64,000 bases of DNA from Archegozetes longisetosus (GCA_018873245.2 JAEMBT020000006.1:7337855-7401854), one strand, 5' to 3'. Shown: positions 37,920 to 52,407, numbered from the stretch's first letter. The notes: generated by a model from the letters alone, not told the origin. A program made the numbers and translations.

Positions 37920-39269
37920 ATGTCTGAAAGTCTAGACAAGTTAGAAGTTAATTACAACAACGAAAAATATATAATAAAAGAATACAATTTTGATATTCAA
38001 TATTATCCGTTCTATCTGGCCAGAATTAAGATAATCAAAGATATTCTTCTTGAATGCGTTTACAAGAAATGGGGCCAACAGGTGGTTGTGATGAGTTTGC
38101 ACGAGATCGCAGAATACTACAAAAATAATCAGAATAGTGATAATCAACAGACCGACAGTGTAGTCATAATCGGAACTCTTTTCAAGAAAATGTCTCTTCA
38201 GCCAAATATTTTAAAAGAATTGAGTGAAGAAAACCAATTAATGCCTCAACCGTCGAGTGACAAATATATCGGTGAAGACGACACACTTTGGCTACAAGAT
38301 GGAGATGAGAACATTCAATTGTTTGGTCATATTGATATTGCCAGTCATTGCACTGGCATTTGTTTGGCTTTGAAGGGAAGACACGATCAAATCGATAGCG
38401 GATTTTTTGTCCAAGATATTTGTTATGCTACCAATTATAAAGATACAACTATCGAAAGGCCTCTTCTCTCTACAGATCAGTACATTGCTATTGTTTCAGG
38501 TCTTGGATTCTCCAAATTTATGAATCAAAATTCACAACTGACTAAAGCCCTCAACATTTTGGTTGATATAATGAGAGGCAATTCAGAGTTTAGTCAATCA
38601 AAACTTATTTCTCGATTAATCGTTGCTGGAAATTGTATTGGAATTAACGCGCGAAAACAAGAATCAGATTCACTGATAGATAGCAAACTTCCAGTTTGGA
38701 ACAGAAAAGTCAAGGCACAAACCATAGAAGCAGTGAAACTGTTGGATAAGTTTCTTGAAAGGTTAGGCCAAGCCATTCACATTGATGTGATGCCTGGAGA
38801 ACTGGACGCAACCACTCAACTGCTACCACAACAACCATTACATCCTTGCCTTTTCGACAAATCCTACAATTTGGCTTCAATTAAATGCGTAACAAATCCT
38901 CATTGCGCTCATTATAACGGAATTCAATTTTTGGGCACTTCTGGTCAGAATATCAAATCCATACGAGAGTACAGTTCGTGGACTGACCCGATCGATATAA
39001 TGCGCAAAACTCTTGAGTGGCTACACATCGCGCCCACAAGTCCCGATACCTTACTCAGCTATCCGTTCACTCAAACCGATCCCTTTATCGTGACTGAATA
39101 TCCGGACGTCTATTTTGTTGGCAATCAGGAAGAATTCAGTACTGGAACTTTTGATGCGCCTAACGGAAAGAAAGTTATCCTCATTTCTGTGCCTGTCTTT
39201 GAAACTAAGATGATTTGTGTTCTCGTCAACTTGAGATCATTAAATTGTGAAATCATTGCATTGAATTGA
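37920..39269 (+). CDS. POLD2: DNA polymerase delta small subunit (POLD2/p50)
   Basis: Encodes the 449-residue regulatory B subunit of replicative DNA polymerase delta, which holds the catalytic subunit to the accessory subunits in the nucleus. Family signatures are in order: an N-terminal OB-fold region, LWLQDGDENIQLFGHIDI, the long central calcineurin-like (catalytically inactive) phosphoesterase domain containing IVAGNCIG and IDVMPGELD, LPQQPLHPCLF, FLGTSGQNIKSI, and the C-terminal SYPFTQTDPFI and VYFVGNQ, ending with LVNLRSL. Human POLD2 is 469 residues and has the same LPQQPLHPC and FLGTSGQN motifs. The gene is intronless here. The 3' end converges on the glutaredoxin-like gene with only 123 nt between stop codons, so their 3' UTRs probably overlap. 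Confidence 0.97.
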   Translation: MSESLDKLEVNYNNEKYIIKEYNFDIQYYPFYLARIKIIKDILLECVYKKWGQQVVVMSLHEIAEYYKNNQNSDNQQTDSVVIIGTLFKKMSLQPNILKELSEENQLMPQPSSDKYIGEDDTLWLQDGDENIQLFGHIDIASHCTGICLALKGRHDQIDSGFFVQDICYATNYKDTTIERPLLSTDQYIAIVSGLGFSKFMNQNSQLTKALNILVDIMRGNSEFSQSKLISRLIVAGNCIGINARKQESDSLIDSKLPVWNRKVKAQTIEAVKLLDKFLERLGQAIHIDVMPGELDATTQLLPQQPLHPCLFDKSYNLASIKCVTNPHCAHYNGIQFLGTSGQNIKSIREYSSWTDPIDIMRKTLEWLHIAPTSPDTLLSYPFTQTDPFIVTEYPDVYFVGNQEEFSTGTFDAPNGKKVILISVPVFETKMICVLVNLRSLNCEIIALN

Positions 39270-39392
39270 GTTAAATTAAGTAATTCTATTGTTTGAATCA
39301 GTTTTAATAACTTTTGATATCTATATCTTGTAACTGAAGTCAAGTAAATTGTAACAGTTTTGTAACAATTAAAAAATAACTTTATTATAATT

Positions 39393-39673
39393 TTATTCGA
39401 ATTCTCTTAATTTTTGGTCTAAAATTTTCATATCAATTCCCTTATTTTTAAATAAAAATTTGTTATTTAAGTGTATAACAGGTATTTCATATCTATATTT
39501 AGAAAACCATTTTTTATTATTATCATGTTTAATATCTATTTCTAAATAGTTGACTCTATGAAGAAATGGTAATAATTGTTGTTTCACTTCATCACATAGA
39601 GAACAATCTTTTTAGTGTAAAGAGTCAACAGCGGTAGTGATGACTCAACCGTTTCATCAGAATCGCTATACAT
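39393..39673 (-). CDS. C5orf63: Glutaredoxin-like protein (C5orf63 family), single-base frameshift
   Basis: Homologue of the short glutaredoxin-like C5orf63/YDR286C family, thioredoxin folds with a CxxC-type site (CPLC in human, CSLC here). From the ATG at 39673 the frame reads MYSDSDETVESSLPLLTLYT, then at an A run (39609-39613, five bases) it must gain one base to continue as KKDCSLCDEVKQQL, NKKWFSKYRYEIPVIHLN and LDQKLREFE. With that base the product would be about 93 residues, the usual family size. As written it stops after 29 codons. The downstream conservation argues for an assembly error or a very recent mutation. An AATAAA overlaps the stop codon. The start lies about 69 nt after the ACAT1 stop on the same strand. 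Confidence 0.85.
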
Positions 39674-39742
39674 TTACACATAAATATAAAACTTGTAAAA
39701 ATTGCATTATAAAAATGGAACCAATTTTTAAACCAAAACTTC

Positions 39743-42661
<2,919 letters not shown>

Positions 42662-45074
42662 ATGGCAAATAATACTAATGATGAAAAACAATTAATTATT
42701 AATAATCTGTTGGAAGCCGTTAAACAGGTTTGTCTTATTGTCTATTAATCCAACCATTTCATTTCTTCTTCGTCTTATTCTTGTTCTATGTTTTCAGTGT
42801 CAAATTCGATTCGGTGGTCGCTCAGAATTAGCCACAGATTTTGACGAGAGAGTCATCAAGCTATGCGATGCTTTAGAGTCTGCTCTCTCCCATGGACTCA
42901 AAAAGAATCGAAATTTACTCAATTATACTCGGTTTGTACTAGTTTCAGTAATACTTAGTTGTTTTGTATCGGTTGTTGTGATTTTCACTTTGTTCAGCAA
43001 AACCAATCGAATGGTAACTAATTTGCATGATTAAGTTATAAGTTGTTTTGTTATAATTTGATAAAATCAGGAAAATGGTTATGAATGGCATAGTTCGAAG
43101 CTCGAGTGGAAATATTGGTTCAAGTGATTTACAAGAAACTAATGTATGTTTTTGGCATTTCGTGAGTCTTCACTTAAACAGACACGAATTCGATCGGTAT
43201 TTGCTATTACGAAACGTAAGAACAGGTAATCGAAAATCAAACGCAATAGTAGTATAGAAACTAAGAATAGTGTAATTGAAAATGAGTAGATGTGGGTCGC
43301 GGAAAGTCATGGTTAAGAAGTGCATTGAATGAGCATTCATTGGAGCGATACATGTTAATGATGTTGGAGGACAATCTCACTCTTCGCAGTCAGTTCTATG
43401 AAGAACGGGCCCTATTGAGAGATGAAGAAAAGAACTCAGTTCTGCCAACGATTTCTCGGGGTCTAAACTCAATATTATTTGCTATAAATATCGATAATCC
43501 AGAATTTGATGTGATATCAGATAGCAGCAAAACAGTTGACATCAACCAAAAGGAGAGCCTTTGCCTGTCGTTTGTAAGTCATTAGCCAATACGAGCGGAG
43601 TTAAAAAACGGAGAACTAGAGTCAATGTAATTTCTTTGAGTGATGACGACAGCGATAATGACAGCTCAGTGTACGCCAAAAGCGCTCCCACAACATGTCT
43701 CTCTTCTCCAGATTCTGTCTTCAAAACCAGTAATTTTGATGCCATTTCTGAAACCAATACCAGTATAGGCAGTCAAATATCTGAATCTAAGTCTGAGTTT
43801 CTTCCTATTGGGACCGATTCTTTGGGAACGGATGTTGTCCTCACACCTATCGGTGGAGAGAGCGTCAACACTTTAAACCTTAACATTGAGGACGATGTCA
43901 GTGATTCAGACAAACTGAGTAATTGTGAACAAGACGTCCAAAAATTGGTTATAAAACAAGAATCAAGTAGTGGGTCTTCGAGCAAAGAAAAAGAGGAATT
44001 AGGGGTTATTCGCGCAGAAATGCAATGTATGAAAGATAGGTATGAAGAAAAGCTGATCAAATTGGAGACACAGAATGATAGCTATAAAAAAGAAAATGAA
44101 GTGTTGAAAATGCAGCTGAAGAAATATATTGCAGCTGTTCAGCTCCTCAAATATGGAGAAAAGAAAGATTTCGACGATTTGTCGCATTCTTCGGAAAGAG
44201 CGTTATCTCAAAAGATGGATAATTCGCCTAACTTTCTGTATATAAACGAAGTGAATGAATACGAGAAGAAATTGGTTCAAGTGGCCGAAATGCATGGAGA
44301 ACTGGTCGAGTTTAATGATCACTTGCATCGAGTTATTCTACAAAAAGAAGCACTTATTAAACGACTCAAAGAAGAATTGGTTGACTTGAGAGGACCGGTA
44401 TGTCGAGTGAAAAGATTTTGTAACTTAAAACAAATTAAAAACAAACTTTTCTTATTTTAATGATGATTAGTTTCCGGAAATGAATGGAATGCCCGAAGAC
44501 ATAATAAGCATTGCGTCTGACTTAGATACCTCAATATCGATACAATCCTCAATAAATCATCCGTTAATACATATCTGGATTCCGACTGCTTTTCTGGCAG
44601 GCGGTCAGAAAAATAAATCTCATCATGTCTACCAAATCTATGTTCGGATCAAAGATGAAGAATGGAATGTCTACAGGCGATACTCTCAGTTTCATACATT
44701 ACACAAAACTCTTCGTAAAAAATACCAAATTTTGAATACATATGATTTTCCTCCAAAGAAAACAATAGGGAATAAAGACTCGAAAGTAGTACAAGAAAGG
44801 CGCAAAAAGTTAGAGCACTACCTCCGAAGTCTTATTAATTTGCTCCAAACACAACACAATGATATCACTGATAAACAGCGTCTTATCTCAGTTTTACCCT
44901 TTCTAAGGTATGTATTTAAATGACATAACACTTGGTATTGATTTATTGAATAACATGTTTATTACTAGCGAACGTATTCTACAAACTGACGGCCGTTCCC
45001 TTTCTGATACTCAACTGAATATTCCAAACGCTTCAGACTCACAACAAGTACAACAACATTACATGGGTTTATAG
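42662..45074 (+). CDS. SNX29: Sorting nexin 29 (RUN + coiled coil + PX), with a frameshift in exon 4
   Basis: Homologue of SNX29, a membrane-associated protein with RUN and PX domains. Exons are 42662-42727, 42798-42931, 43071-43225, 43290-44397, 44471-44907 and 44969-45074, giving about 668 residues if the frame is restored. The RUN domain (about 10-165) has VKQCQIRFGGRSELA, DVGRGKSWLRSALNEHSLER and LNSILFAINIDN, each nearly identical to human. Then come an acidic Ser-rich linker, a coiled coil with ENEVLKMQLKKYIAAVQLL and AEMHGELVEFNDHLHR, and a PX domain (about 515-625) with YRRYSQFHTLH and FPPKKTIGNKD. In exon 4 the frame must shift by one base between 43540 and 43560, at CAAAAGG; one extra A or G restores EPLPVV, as in human DPLPVV. 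As written the protein ends near residue 217. It is convergent with the Josephin gene, with 289 nt between stops. Confidence 0.93.
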
Positions 45075-45363
45075 AATTAGGAATTTAGCTGAATATGCTT
45101 TAGATCAGTTGAAATGATAGAATATAAGTTGTATTAGTTGACTTGTTTTTATTGATATTGTTTTAAATATTTTAAACAAAGGTTGACTAGACAATAATGA
45201 GGATATATATATAAATTGATTTATATATACATATATATTTTGTACTTTAAAAATCACTCCAAACCTCGCATACTTTCCGTCATTTAATCTTTTCAAAAAC
45301 AAATAGTTCAACATGAATAAATGTTTATCTTAAGGCACATCACATTTTTTTCACACTTTTCAA

Positions 45364-46188
45364 CTATTCTTTTCTTATCCATGAAATTGTATCTGCTATT
45401 TCTTCGCTGACCACCACAAATATTTCTGTGTCATTAGTCTTATTTTTTTCTCTTAAAAAGCTGATTAATTGTGTTCTCTAAATAAAGATTAGAAATGGAT
45501 TAATTTAGTTTGATACTAATCATCAAATGACTCATACATTGCCAATGAGCTCTGGCAATTCAAGTTTGGAGTCAAGATTATAGTATTGATCGTCAAATGC
45601 TCGAATTGCGATCCAATGTTTCCGTGAAGACAATAAACTTGTTGGTAATGAGAATAAAGAACTTGCGGACCACTTCTTACAGGAATTATAAATAGGATTT
45701 GGAATGTTTAGTATAAAGCCTTTGATGTTTTGCAATTGCAAACAATCGGGATCTCTAATAGAGAGATAATAGCGAAGGAGTTATTAATAGTAAAGTAAAT
45801 AAAATGCATGATTGATAATAGTATTTCGTACTTTCTCTTATCGAACCAAATGGCTTCACATTGTTTTAAGTGAAGCGCAGACATAATCACATTTATGTCG
45901 TAATTGCCTAAACCAAATGCAGACTTATGTGGATTCATAAAACGGCTGTTTGGTGACAAACTGTTGGTTAACAACAATTTCAATAGAAAATTACAAACTT
46001 TGCAACAATTAATTATAAGAAATATTAATAATTGAGGTTTTGATTGAATCATACGTTTGGCAAATGACATCTAAATCATTTTTGGTGAATGCGTTGGCAC
46101 TTTGAAATAAATTGTTTAACGCATGTAAAGCACACAACTGTTTGCACTGCTTTTCGTGGTATATCACCATTGATGAAGATTTTGACAT
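45364..46188 (-). CDS. JOSD2: Josephin-domain deubiquitinase (JOSD1/2-like), single-base frameshift
   Basis: Cysteine protease of the Josephin (MJD) family that cleaves ubiquitin chains. Exons are 46188-46056, 45960-45832, 45754-45538 and 45477-45364; introns are 60-103 nt. With one base restored the product is 197 residues (human JOSD2 188, JOSD1 202). The catalytic Cys is in [14 protein letters not shown], the second conserved block is [20 protein letters not shown] followed by DINVIM, the catalytic His is in SRKHWIAIR, and YYNLDSKL contains the third active-site position. The C terminus (EIFVVVSEE) fits. In exon 1 the frame breaks at an A run (46077-46080, four A on the minus strand): as written it stops at FTKMI, whereas a fifth A gives [11 protein letters not shown], as the family requires. 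An assembly error is the simplest explanation. Confidence 0.92.
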
Positions 46189-48015
46189 CTCTTATCAGTT
46201 TTTTCCCCTTTTTTTTACTCGATATTTTTCCAATCGTTCATTTTAGCCAATCTTCAATTATTGATCACGACATGAATGACAATTGAAAGGATCGATCGTT
46301 TAATACAAGCGACTACTATATTAAAACTTGAATCATACAAAAGCTATAACTATTGACAACTAATAATATTTGTATCTGTATTTATGTCAACTTCTCAGTA
46401 ATAATCACAATTGATTACAATAATATTGAATGTTAATTATGTGACGCATGCTCTAATACCTAAACAATCTGTGAGCGATGGTTATTAGAGTAAATAGAGT
46501 GACATCTAATGCCTAGAGCATAAAACAGAACCAAAGTTTTAGTAGAACAGAACTAAAGTTTCAAAAGTTAGTATAGTATTTGTTTCAGGTTTAGTGCATT
46601 AGATGTCACTTTATTTTTTCCGTCCTTAAGTTGGAATAATAATAGGAAGCTAGATTGTTGGCTATAGGCATCCATTAACAACGTTAAGCTACCATTAATA
46701 ACGCTAAGCTGAATTGACCATTTTGTGTGTACCCCACTTCTAACAGTATAACGTTGATGTCATACTTAAAGCTTCAAAACTAAATATTTAGAAAATCGAT
46801 GTTAAAGTTGATTGTGCTCAAGTGAACACAACTTTTGAATAAGCTCTTGCGCCGATTTAGTCAAAATTAATAAACTAATACATTGGATGAAAAAACCAAA
46901 AGTACATTGTAGCTAAACATTCACAATTATTATTGACACTCATTCAACTGTTGAAGAAGTTTAACAGCTTCAACATTTGAAAAACGTTTTTAGAGAAGTG
47001 AGAACAGAATTGAGTGTAATTAAATCGTAAATCAATAATTATTTATTTGATGAAAGCGCGATATATAGAAATTTTTACAATCGTTTCAAAATATAAAATA
47101 TAATTTTCTTCTTTAAAAAAGTGTTTCTATTATTGATGAAATCATTAAAATGTAAAATATGAGTGACAAATTCAACACTTCAAATATGCAATTTATAAAT
47201 AATTATTATAATTATTTATGAAAGTGTTCTTAACTTGAAATATAGCCATCAGTTAGGTTGTATCGAATGAAGAGTTGTTCAATCATTTCGATCAGTCTGT
47301 CAATTGTTTAAAATTAAGTTCAATTGCTAAAAGACGCAACTTAATTGTTTCTATATTTCAGGTCTAGAAAATTTTCATTTGCCTAATTCAGTCAAAATTA
47401 TTGTTAGTCTGAAAAATTTGGTCCAACACTGAATAAACATAGAAATTAAGTGAAATGTTTGAAAAATATTCATAACTTAAACGTTAAGTGCTGCTAAACT
47501 GAAGTGTAAGACGAAAGCGAAAGTTGAGTGTGAGTTAGGCAAACTTTATTTCTATAAATTGAAGCTATATTAGTTCATAGTTATATTAATCTCAATATGC
47601 TATACACCAATTGGTTGGCCAGTAATTGTTTCAGAAGTGAAGATATAAACTATGCAAACACTAAACACTAATATTTGACTGATCTCAATCAAAATACACA
47701 CAATTCAACACATTAGTTCAATAAAATCAGTCCAAAATTAAACCTTTGTCCATAAAACTATGAAATAAACCATTTTTAACCTAGAATCTGAAAATCGAAT
47801 CTAATTTTCTCTATCAAAACGAGTTTCATCTCCGGATTCTACGTTAGAAAATTAATTAAAATTAATTTTTTCACAATTTTATAAGAAAGACTTAATTCTA
47901 GACAGATTTTATTTAACTAATCTATTTGAACTATGGGTCTTTTGACGAGACCCTATTTGACTGTATGCATAAGTTATTTAAAAAATAATCTAAAAGTGCG
48001 TTATTAATCGAATAT
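46189..48015. other. Intergenic between Josephin and PLEKHH genes
   Basis: AT-rich. No supported gene. It holds the inverted-repeat element at 46492-46616. The final few hundred bases are the probable 3' UTR of the PLEKHH gene. Confidence 0.5.
46492..46616. mobile_element. Small TIR element (MITE-like), 125 bp
   Basis: 21-bp terminal inverted repeats (46492-46512 and 46596-46616; arm AAATAGAGTGACATCTAATGC against AAATAAAGTGACATCTAATGC) flank an 83-nt AT-rich core with an internal direct repeat (ACAGAACCAAAGTTT, ACAGAACTAAAGTTT). No coding capacity. The arms are unrelated to the 22-kb element. The family is unknown. Confidence 0.7.
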
Positions 48016-51000
48016 TTATAACTTAGTATGTGACACGCTCGTAATTATTTTAAGAGAAGGACCTCTTGAGAAATTTGCACTAATCGTGGAATACTTATCG
48101 AGTGTATAGTCATGTGTTTCATTAGTTTTATCAATAGTTGAAACAACATTGAGTGCAGAATCAATATTAATATAATCAGCAATTAATAAAGTTATTTCAA
48201 CGATCTTCGCTTTACTCATCATGAATAACAAACGTTCTGATCGCGCGCTGTCGGCACGAGAACTGCCCGAACCTGTACCTGAACCTGAATCGCCTTCAAT
48301 TGAACCACTCTTGTTGGTGAACACAAGCATAAAGTCTTCTTTACATCCACCAAAAGTAATCAAATTTTTGTAAGAATATCTTATAATCACATGAAATGAC
48401 TCGAAATCCAAGAGTGCGACCGAATCATCACAGACTGCGATCCAAAGCTTCGTATAACTCGTGATAATTCCAAAAGAGGGACTCAAAGAGTCTACTATTT
48501 TAAGAGGTTTTGATAATTTGGCTTCAAATAGTTTTGCGCCACAAAGGGGCCACTTTCGGGAACAGTTGAGATAAATTCGAACACAATCGAGTGTTGATCT
48601 TCCTCTTAATTCCATCCATTTATCGCGTATCGATTCGATTAACGACTTGATGAAAATGCCTTCTTTGAATTGTGGCGGAAAGAATCGCTCAACAACTTGT
48701 TGCAATATTATTTGTGGTCTATTAATGCTGACAAAGTCTCCGAATTCGATTTGCGCTATCAATGCTGACAACTCAAGAGCCAGATCTTGAGTAATCGGAA
48801 ACCGGCCGCCAATTATTTCATTATTTATTTCATAAACTGAAAGAATTCTTTCCTTATCGGTTTCTGATTTAATGAAATTTCTTAAGTAAAGCCTACGCTT
48901 ATAAATGAGTTTAACAACTCTTGTGTTTTCGAACTTTCCGAAATGGTTTTCCCTGAGGGCAACTTCCCATCGAGATATAACATCAGCTAACTTAGAATTA
49001 GAGTCTAACAAATGTTCGACACTCTTCTCGATTGGATCGTCACTGTATAGCGCAAACCCTGACTGGCTGTTGTCACGAATACCTGCTTCTGCGTTGAGCA
49101 ATCCATTAAATTCTTCAATAGTAGACGAACCGTCAAATCCGACCACGTGATAGCTTCCATTGACGAAGTTGACTGGAATTGAATGCGGAAGAGAGTGATG
49201 ATAAGGATTACGAAGAAGAATAGACAAGACCTCCATTCTCGAGGGACGAAAAGCTCGAGACCCGTTTTTGAGTGTTTGTTCCAAAGCTCTCTGACAGTAA
49301 ATGGCATACTTGCCAACATCGGTTTTTGTGTCACCAGATCTGCGCAGATGTTGTCTTAAGAGCCATAAAGTTCTGCTTTGCGGGACAAATAGTGATATTG
49401 CGAGAGACAGAAATTGGAAGGCTTGGATGAAAACAAAATTAGATGGATTTAATTTGTCACACGAAGAAATCGCATTCATTGGCGTTATATTATCATTGAT
49501 CGAAGTCGGAGATGTTTTCTCGCTTGAAGTGCCTGATGTGTCACACGTGAAGATGGTTTGTGTGGCACATAATAGAAACTGATGGACTCCAGAACTTCCA
49601 CACAGTTTGTGGTGGTGATGAGGAGATGTTTGTTTGATTAGTTGAAAATATAGCTCACTTTGGAGTTCAGGATTCGATAGGCATAATTGAAGAGAATTTT
49701 GCACAAGCGATACGTGATAGTCAATCCCTGATGAGTCCAATGGGACTGATATAAACAGTTGTATTGATTTGAATAGTTTAATAGCTTCACTCTTTAAATA
49801 CTCATTTGGTAATGTAGTCAATGGTTCAGTAATGTTGTCTTTAGAATACAAAAGCAGTGGATTTTTCCACAACGAATGTCCATCTAGAGTGTCAGCGCAT
49901 TCGGTCTCAGCGTGCATCAAACGAGAAACTATATGCTCAAATGGGGTTCCAGCCGAATGTTCTCCTGATAACACAACTGTCAAGTGATACAGCCATGCAT
50001 TCGATTCTTGTTTGGAAGACAATAGTAAATAAATTGGATCCGAACTCTGTTTCGGGAATATAGCAAGCGTGTGCTCAGATTCAGCTCGACTTGTGTTGGT
50101 TCCGATCAGGGAAGTGGTGGTATTGTCATCATTATCACTATCAGAAAGATTTTCGACTTCTTCTACTTTAGCTCCTTTGAGGTCGATTTGATTGATTGGC
50201 ACATTATCGTTAGGAGACTTGAAGTAAACAAGAAATCTTCCGTAAAGAGCACACCAGCACTTTTTGGAATGTCCGTGTTTTACTTTAACCACATAACCTT
50301 CAATACTAGGCTTTTGGTCATCACGAATATGGAATATAGCGTTTCTTTTCATTACACTATTAAGTATACGAACCCATTCTTCTAGCGTTATTACTGAATC
50401 AGCCGTCAGATAATATACTTTTTTGTTGTTTCCAGTTATTATCTGAAAAGTTCCCGAATCTCCAGACGTTGATATACGGCATGACTTGTCGAGAATGATC
50501 TGACCTCTCGGTTTACTTTTGTTTGCATCACTCTGACATTTATAATAAGATAGAACTCCATCCTTAAGAACAAACCAACGCCTTCGCCATGTTTTCAATC
50601 TTCCGCCCAATTTAGTCAGATATCCACTTTTCTCTAAAATATCATTATTTTGAACTTTAACTAAATTCGGCCTCTGAAGTGATGAGAATCTTTTTGGAGG
50701 CATCACTTCATGGCAAGATTCAGTGATGCCAATGGCATCCATTGAGGCGGACATGACTGCATCGGGAGGTAAAGCGTAATCTTCTGACAATTGAGATTCT
50801 GCTGAGATTTCTCTTCTGAAACTTCTGGCGGGTGTCGCAAATATATCACTTTCGTGACCACTCGAAGAAGTAGTATTTGTTGTTATTGTTGTTGCTGTTA
50901 TTCTGACATCGGTTTCATTGTCGGAAGAGTCAGTCGAATCGTCAGTGAATGGAATGGATCGTATTCTAGAAGCGCGTCCCTTAACTGTTGCGAAAACTGG

Positions 51001-52407
51001 GGCATTATATTCGTTGAGGACTGTTGAAGATTTCTGTTGAAAAGTGTTCCGATTTTTGGCAGTCATTCTCATGGAATGAGTTGGGGTTGAAGTGGCACTT
51101 TTGATGCCAGTGCTTGCAATTTGATAAATACGAGATTCCCATGAAGGACATCGATGTAACGGAGGAGTAGGAGGCCTGACCTCACTTTGGGCTTTATTTA
51201 CAAAAGGATTAATTTCTTGACTAGGTGTGTAAATATCCGAATAATCATGTAATTCATCTGTTGCTATTCCTGTTTTCTTTTTTCTAAGATCACTAAAATT
51301 CAGTTTTTTCATATCTGCCAGCTTTCTGTCTAAACTGCCGGCGCGTGAAAAGAAAGACATTTTCGGATTTATTTGGTGAGTATTACCAGTTAGTGAAGAT
51401 ATGCCTGAAATATTCGAATAATTCGTCCCAATGGCCACTGGGATTCGAGTTCTCGGAGGAGGAATTGGCTTTGGTTGACGTGATTCTCGGCTGAGACGTG
51501 GATTAATTAGAGGATTAAAATTGAATGTTTCATCATCCGATGAACTCGAAAATGTTGAAGTATCATATTCGGGGTTCAAATACTTCAAACTCTTTCTGGT
51601 CACCATCTCATGCAAATCATCTCTCGTCGAAAAGGTCGAAACTATACGAAATATAACACAAAATCTATTTATTGATCTTCGATAGAAATAATGTTTGAGA
51701 TAAATGGAAAAATAAATACCATTTTCGTAATTGTTATATGATTTATCACCAATCGTGTAATCGTTTTTGTCGTAATATTCACTTAAGACGAACTCAATTT
51801 TTCTTCTGGTTTCAGGACTTGCGTTATGTAAATGCTTCCTAAGTTTAATCAACTCTTCAGTGCATTTTCGGTTCTCCTCACGCAGATTAAAATTTTGTTC
51901 TTCTAATTCTTTGAGTTTGGTTGCGACCCACTCTTTAATTTTGGCTGCTTTTTCCTCCACTTGTTTTGCATCCCTTAGTCGTAACTTCTTTTGCTCCTCG
52001 ATCTTCATCTCCAATTCATTAATGACTTTTTCCTTTTCCTCCATCGCATGTTTCAATTGATGCAATTCAGGTGGAGAACTATCACCATCAGAATGGTTAT
52101 TAAGAACCATCTGATTTCTATTATCACAATTAGATCTATTGGTTTTTCCATTCAACGATTCCATAACTAGTGAGTAATTCAGTTCCGATTCTTCAGCTCT
52201 TCTGAGTGCGTCTTTCAATTTGCTCTCCAGATCTGATATTTTTTCGATGAATATGAGTCTGACTTTATTTGAATGGGAGGCCAATCGCTGTAATGAAAGC
52301 TCCAGATCAATACATCTCTTTTGCCAATCAATCGACTCATCGATACATTCATTTTGATGAATAGATCGTAAAACAATATTTTGTTCATCGATTGATTCAC
52401 CGATCAT
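48016..52407 (-). CDS. PLEKHH: PLEKHH/max-1 homologue: coiled coil, two PH, MyTH4, FERM
   Basis: Homologue of vertebrate PLEKHH1/2 and C. elegans MAX-1, a cytoplasmic adaptor implicated in axon guidance and podocyte actin. Exons are 52407-51720 and 51641-48016, giving 1437 residues. The 78-nt intron (GT at 51719, AG ending at 51642) is a multiple of three and has no stop codon, so an unspliced reading adds 26 residues. The order is: N-terminal coiled coil (about 25-195), Ser/Pro-rich linker, PH1 (about 562-655, LTKLGGRLKTWRRRWFVLKD), PH2 (about 662-775, KKCWCALYGRFLVYFK), MyTH4 (about 830-1030, LCLSNPELQSELYFQLIKQT), then FERM (about 1040-1380). The start is the first ATG, at the head of the coiled coil. 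Near the C terminus is a short SGSGTGSGSS run. PLEKHH1 or PLEKHH2 cannot be separated for an invertebrate. Confidence 0.93.
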   Translation of the reverse strand: MIGESIDEQNIVLRSIHQNECIDESIDWQKRCIDLELSLQRLASHSNKVRLIFIEKISDLESKLKDALRRAEESELNYSLVMESLNGKTNRSNCDNRNQMVLNNHSDGDSSPPELHQLKHAMEEKEKVINELEMKIEEQKKLRLRDAKQVEEKAAKIKEWVATKLKELEEQNFNLREENRKCTEELIKLRKHLHNASPETRRKIEFVLSEYYDKNDYTIGDKSYNNYENGIYFSIYLKHYFYRRSINRFCVIFRIVSTFSTRDDLHEMVTRKSLKYLNPEYDTSTFSSSSDDETFNFNPLINPRLSRESRQPKPIPPPRTRIPVAIGTNYSNISGISSLTGNTHQINPKMSFFSRAGSLDRKLADMKKLNFSDLRKKKTGIATDELHDYSDIYTPSQEINPFVNKAQSEVRPPTPPLHRCPSWESRIYQIASTGIKSATSTPTHSMRMTAKNRNTFQQKSSTVLNEYNAPVFATVKGRASRIRSIPFTDDSTDSSDNETDVRITATTITTNTTSSSGHESDIFATPARSFRREISAESQLSEDYALPPDAVMSASMDAIGITESCHEVMPPKRFSSLQRPNLVKVQNNDILEKSGYLTKLGGRLKTWRRRWFVLKDGVLSYYKCQSDANKSKPRGQIILDKSCRISTSGDSGTFQIITGNNKKVYYLTADSVITLEEWVRILNSVMKRNAIFHIRDDQKPSIEGYVVKVKHGHSKKCWCALYGRFLVYFKSPNDNVPINQIDLKGAKVEEVENLSDSDNDDNTTTSLIGTNTSRAESEHTLAIFPKQSSDPIYLLLSSKQESNAWLYHLTVVLSGEHSAGTPFEHIVSRLMHAETECADTLDGHSLWKNPLLLYSKDNITEPLTTLPNEYLKSEAIKLFKSIQLFISVPLDSSGIDYHVSLVQNSLQLCLSNPELQSELYFQLIKQTSPHHHHKLCGSSGVHQFLLCATQTIFTCDTSGTSSEKTSPTSINDNITPMNAISSCDKLNPSNFVFIQAFQFLSLAISLFVPQSRTLWLLRQHLRRSGDTKTDVGKYAIYCQRALEQTLKNGSRAFRPSRMEVLSILLRNPYHHSLPHSIPVNFVNGSYHVVGFDGSSTIEEFNGLLNAEAGIRDNSQSGFALYSDDPIEKSVEHLLDSNSKLADVISRWEVALRENHFGKFENTRVVKLIYKRRLYLRNFIKSETDKERILSVYEINNEIIGGRFPITQDLALELSALIAQIEFGDFVSINRPQIILQQVVERFFPPQFKEGIFIKSLIESIRDKWMELRGRSTLDCVRIYLNCSRKWPLCGAKLFEAKLSKPLKIVDSLSPSFGIITSYTKLWIAVCDDSVALLDFESFHVIIRYSYKNLITFGGCKEDFMLVFTNKSGSIEGDSGSGTGSGSSRADSARSERLLFMMSKAKIVEITLLIADYINIDSALNVVSTIDKTNETHDYTLDKYSTISANFSRGPSLKIITSVSHTKL

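Noticed and set aside
45105-45314. Minus-strand frame of 69 codons between SNX29 and the Josephin gene
   Set aside because: It lies in the 3' UTR space of two convergent genes and consists of Ile/Tyr-rich AT-driven residues.
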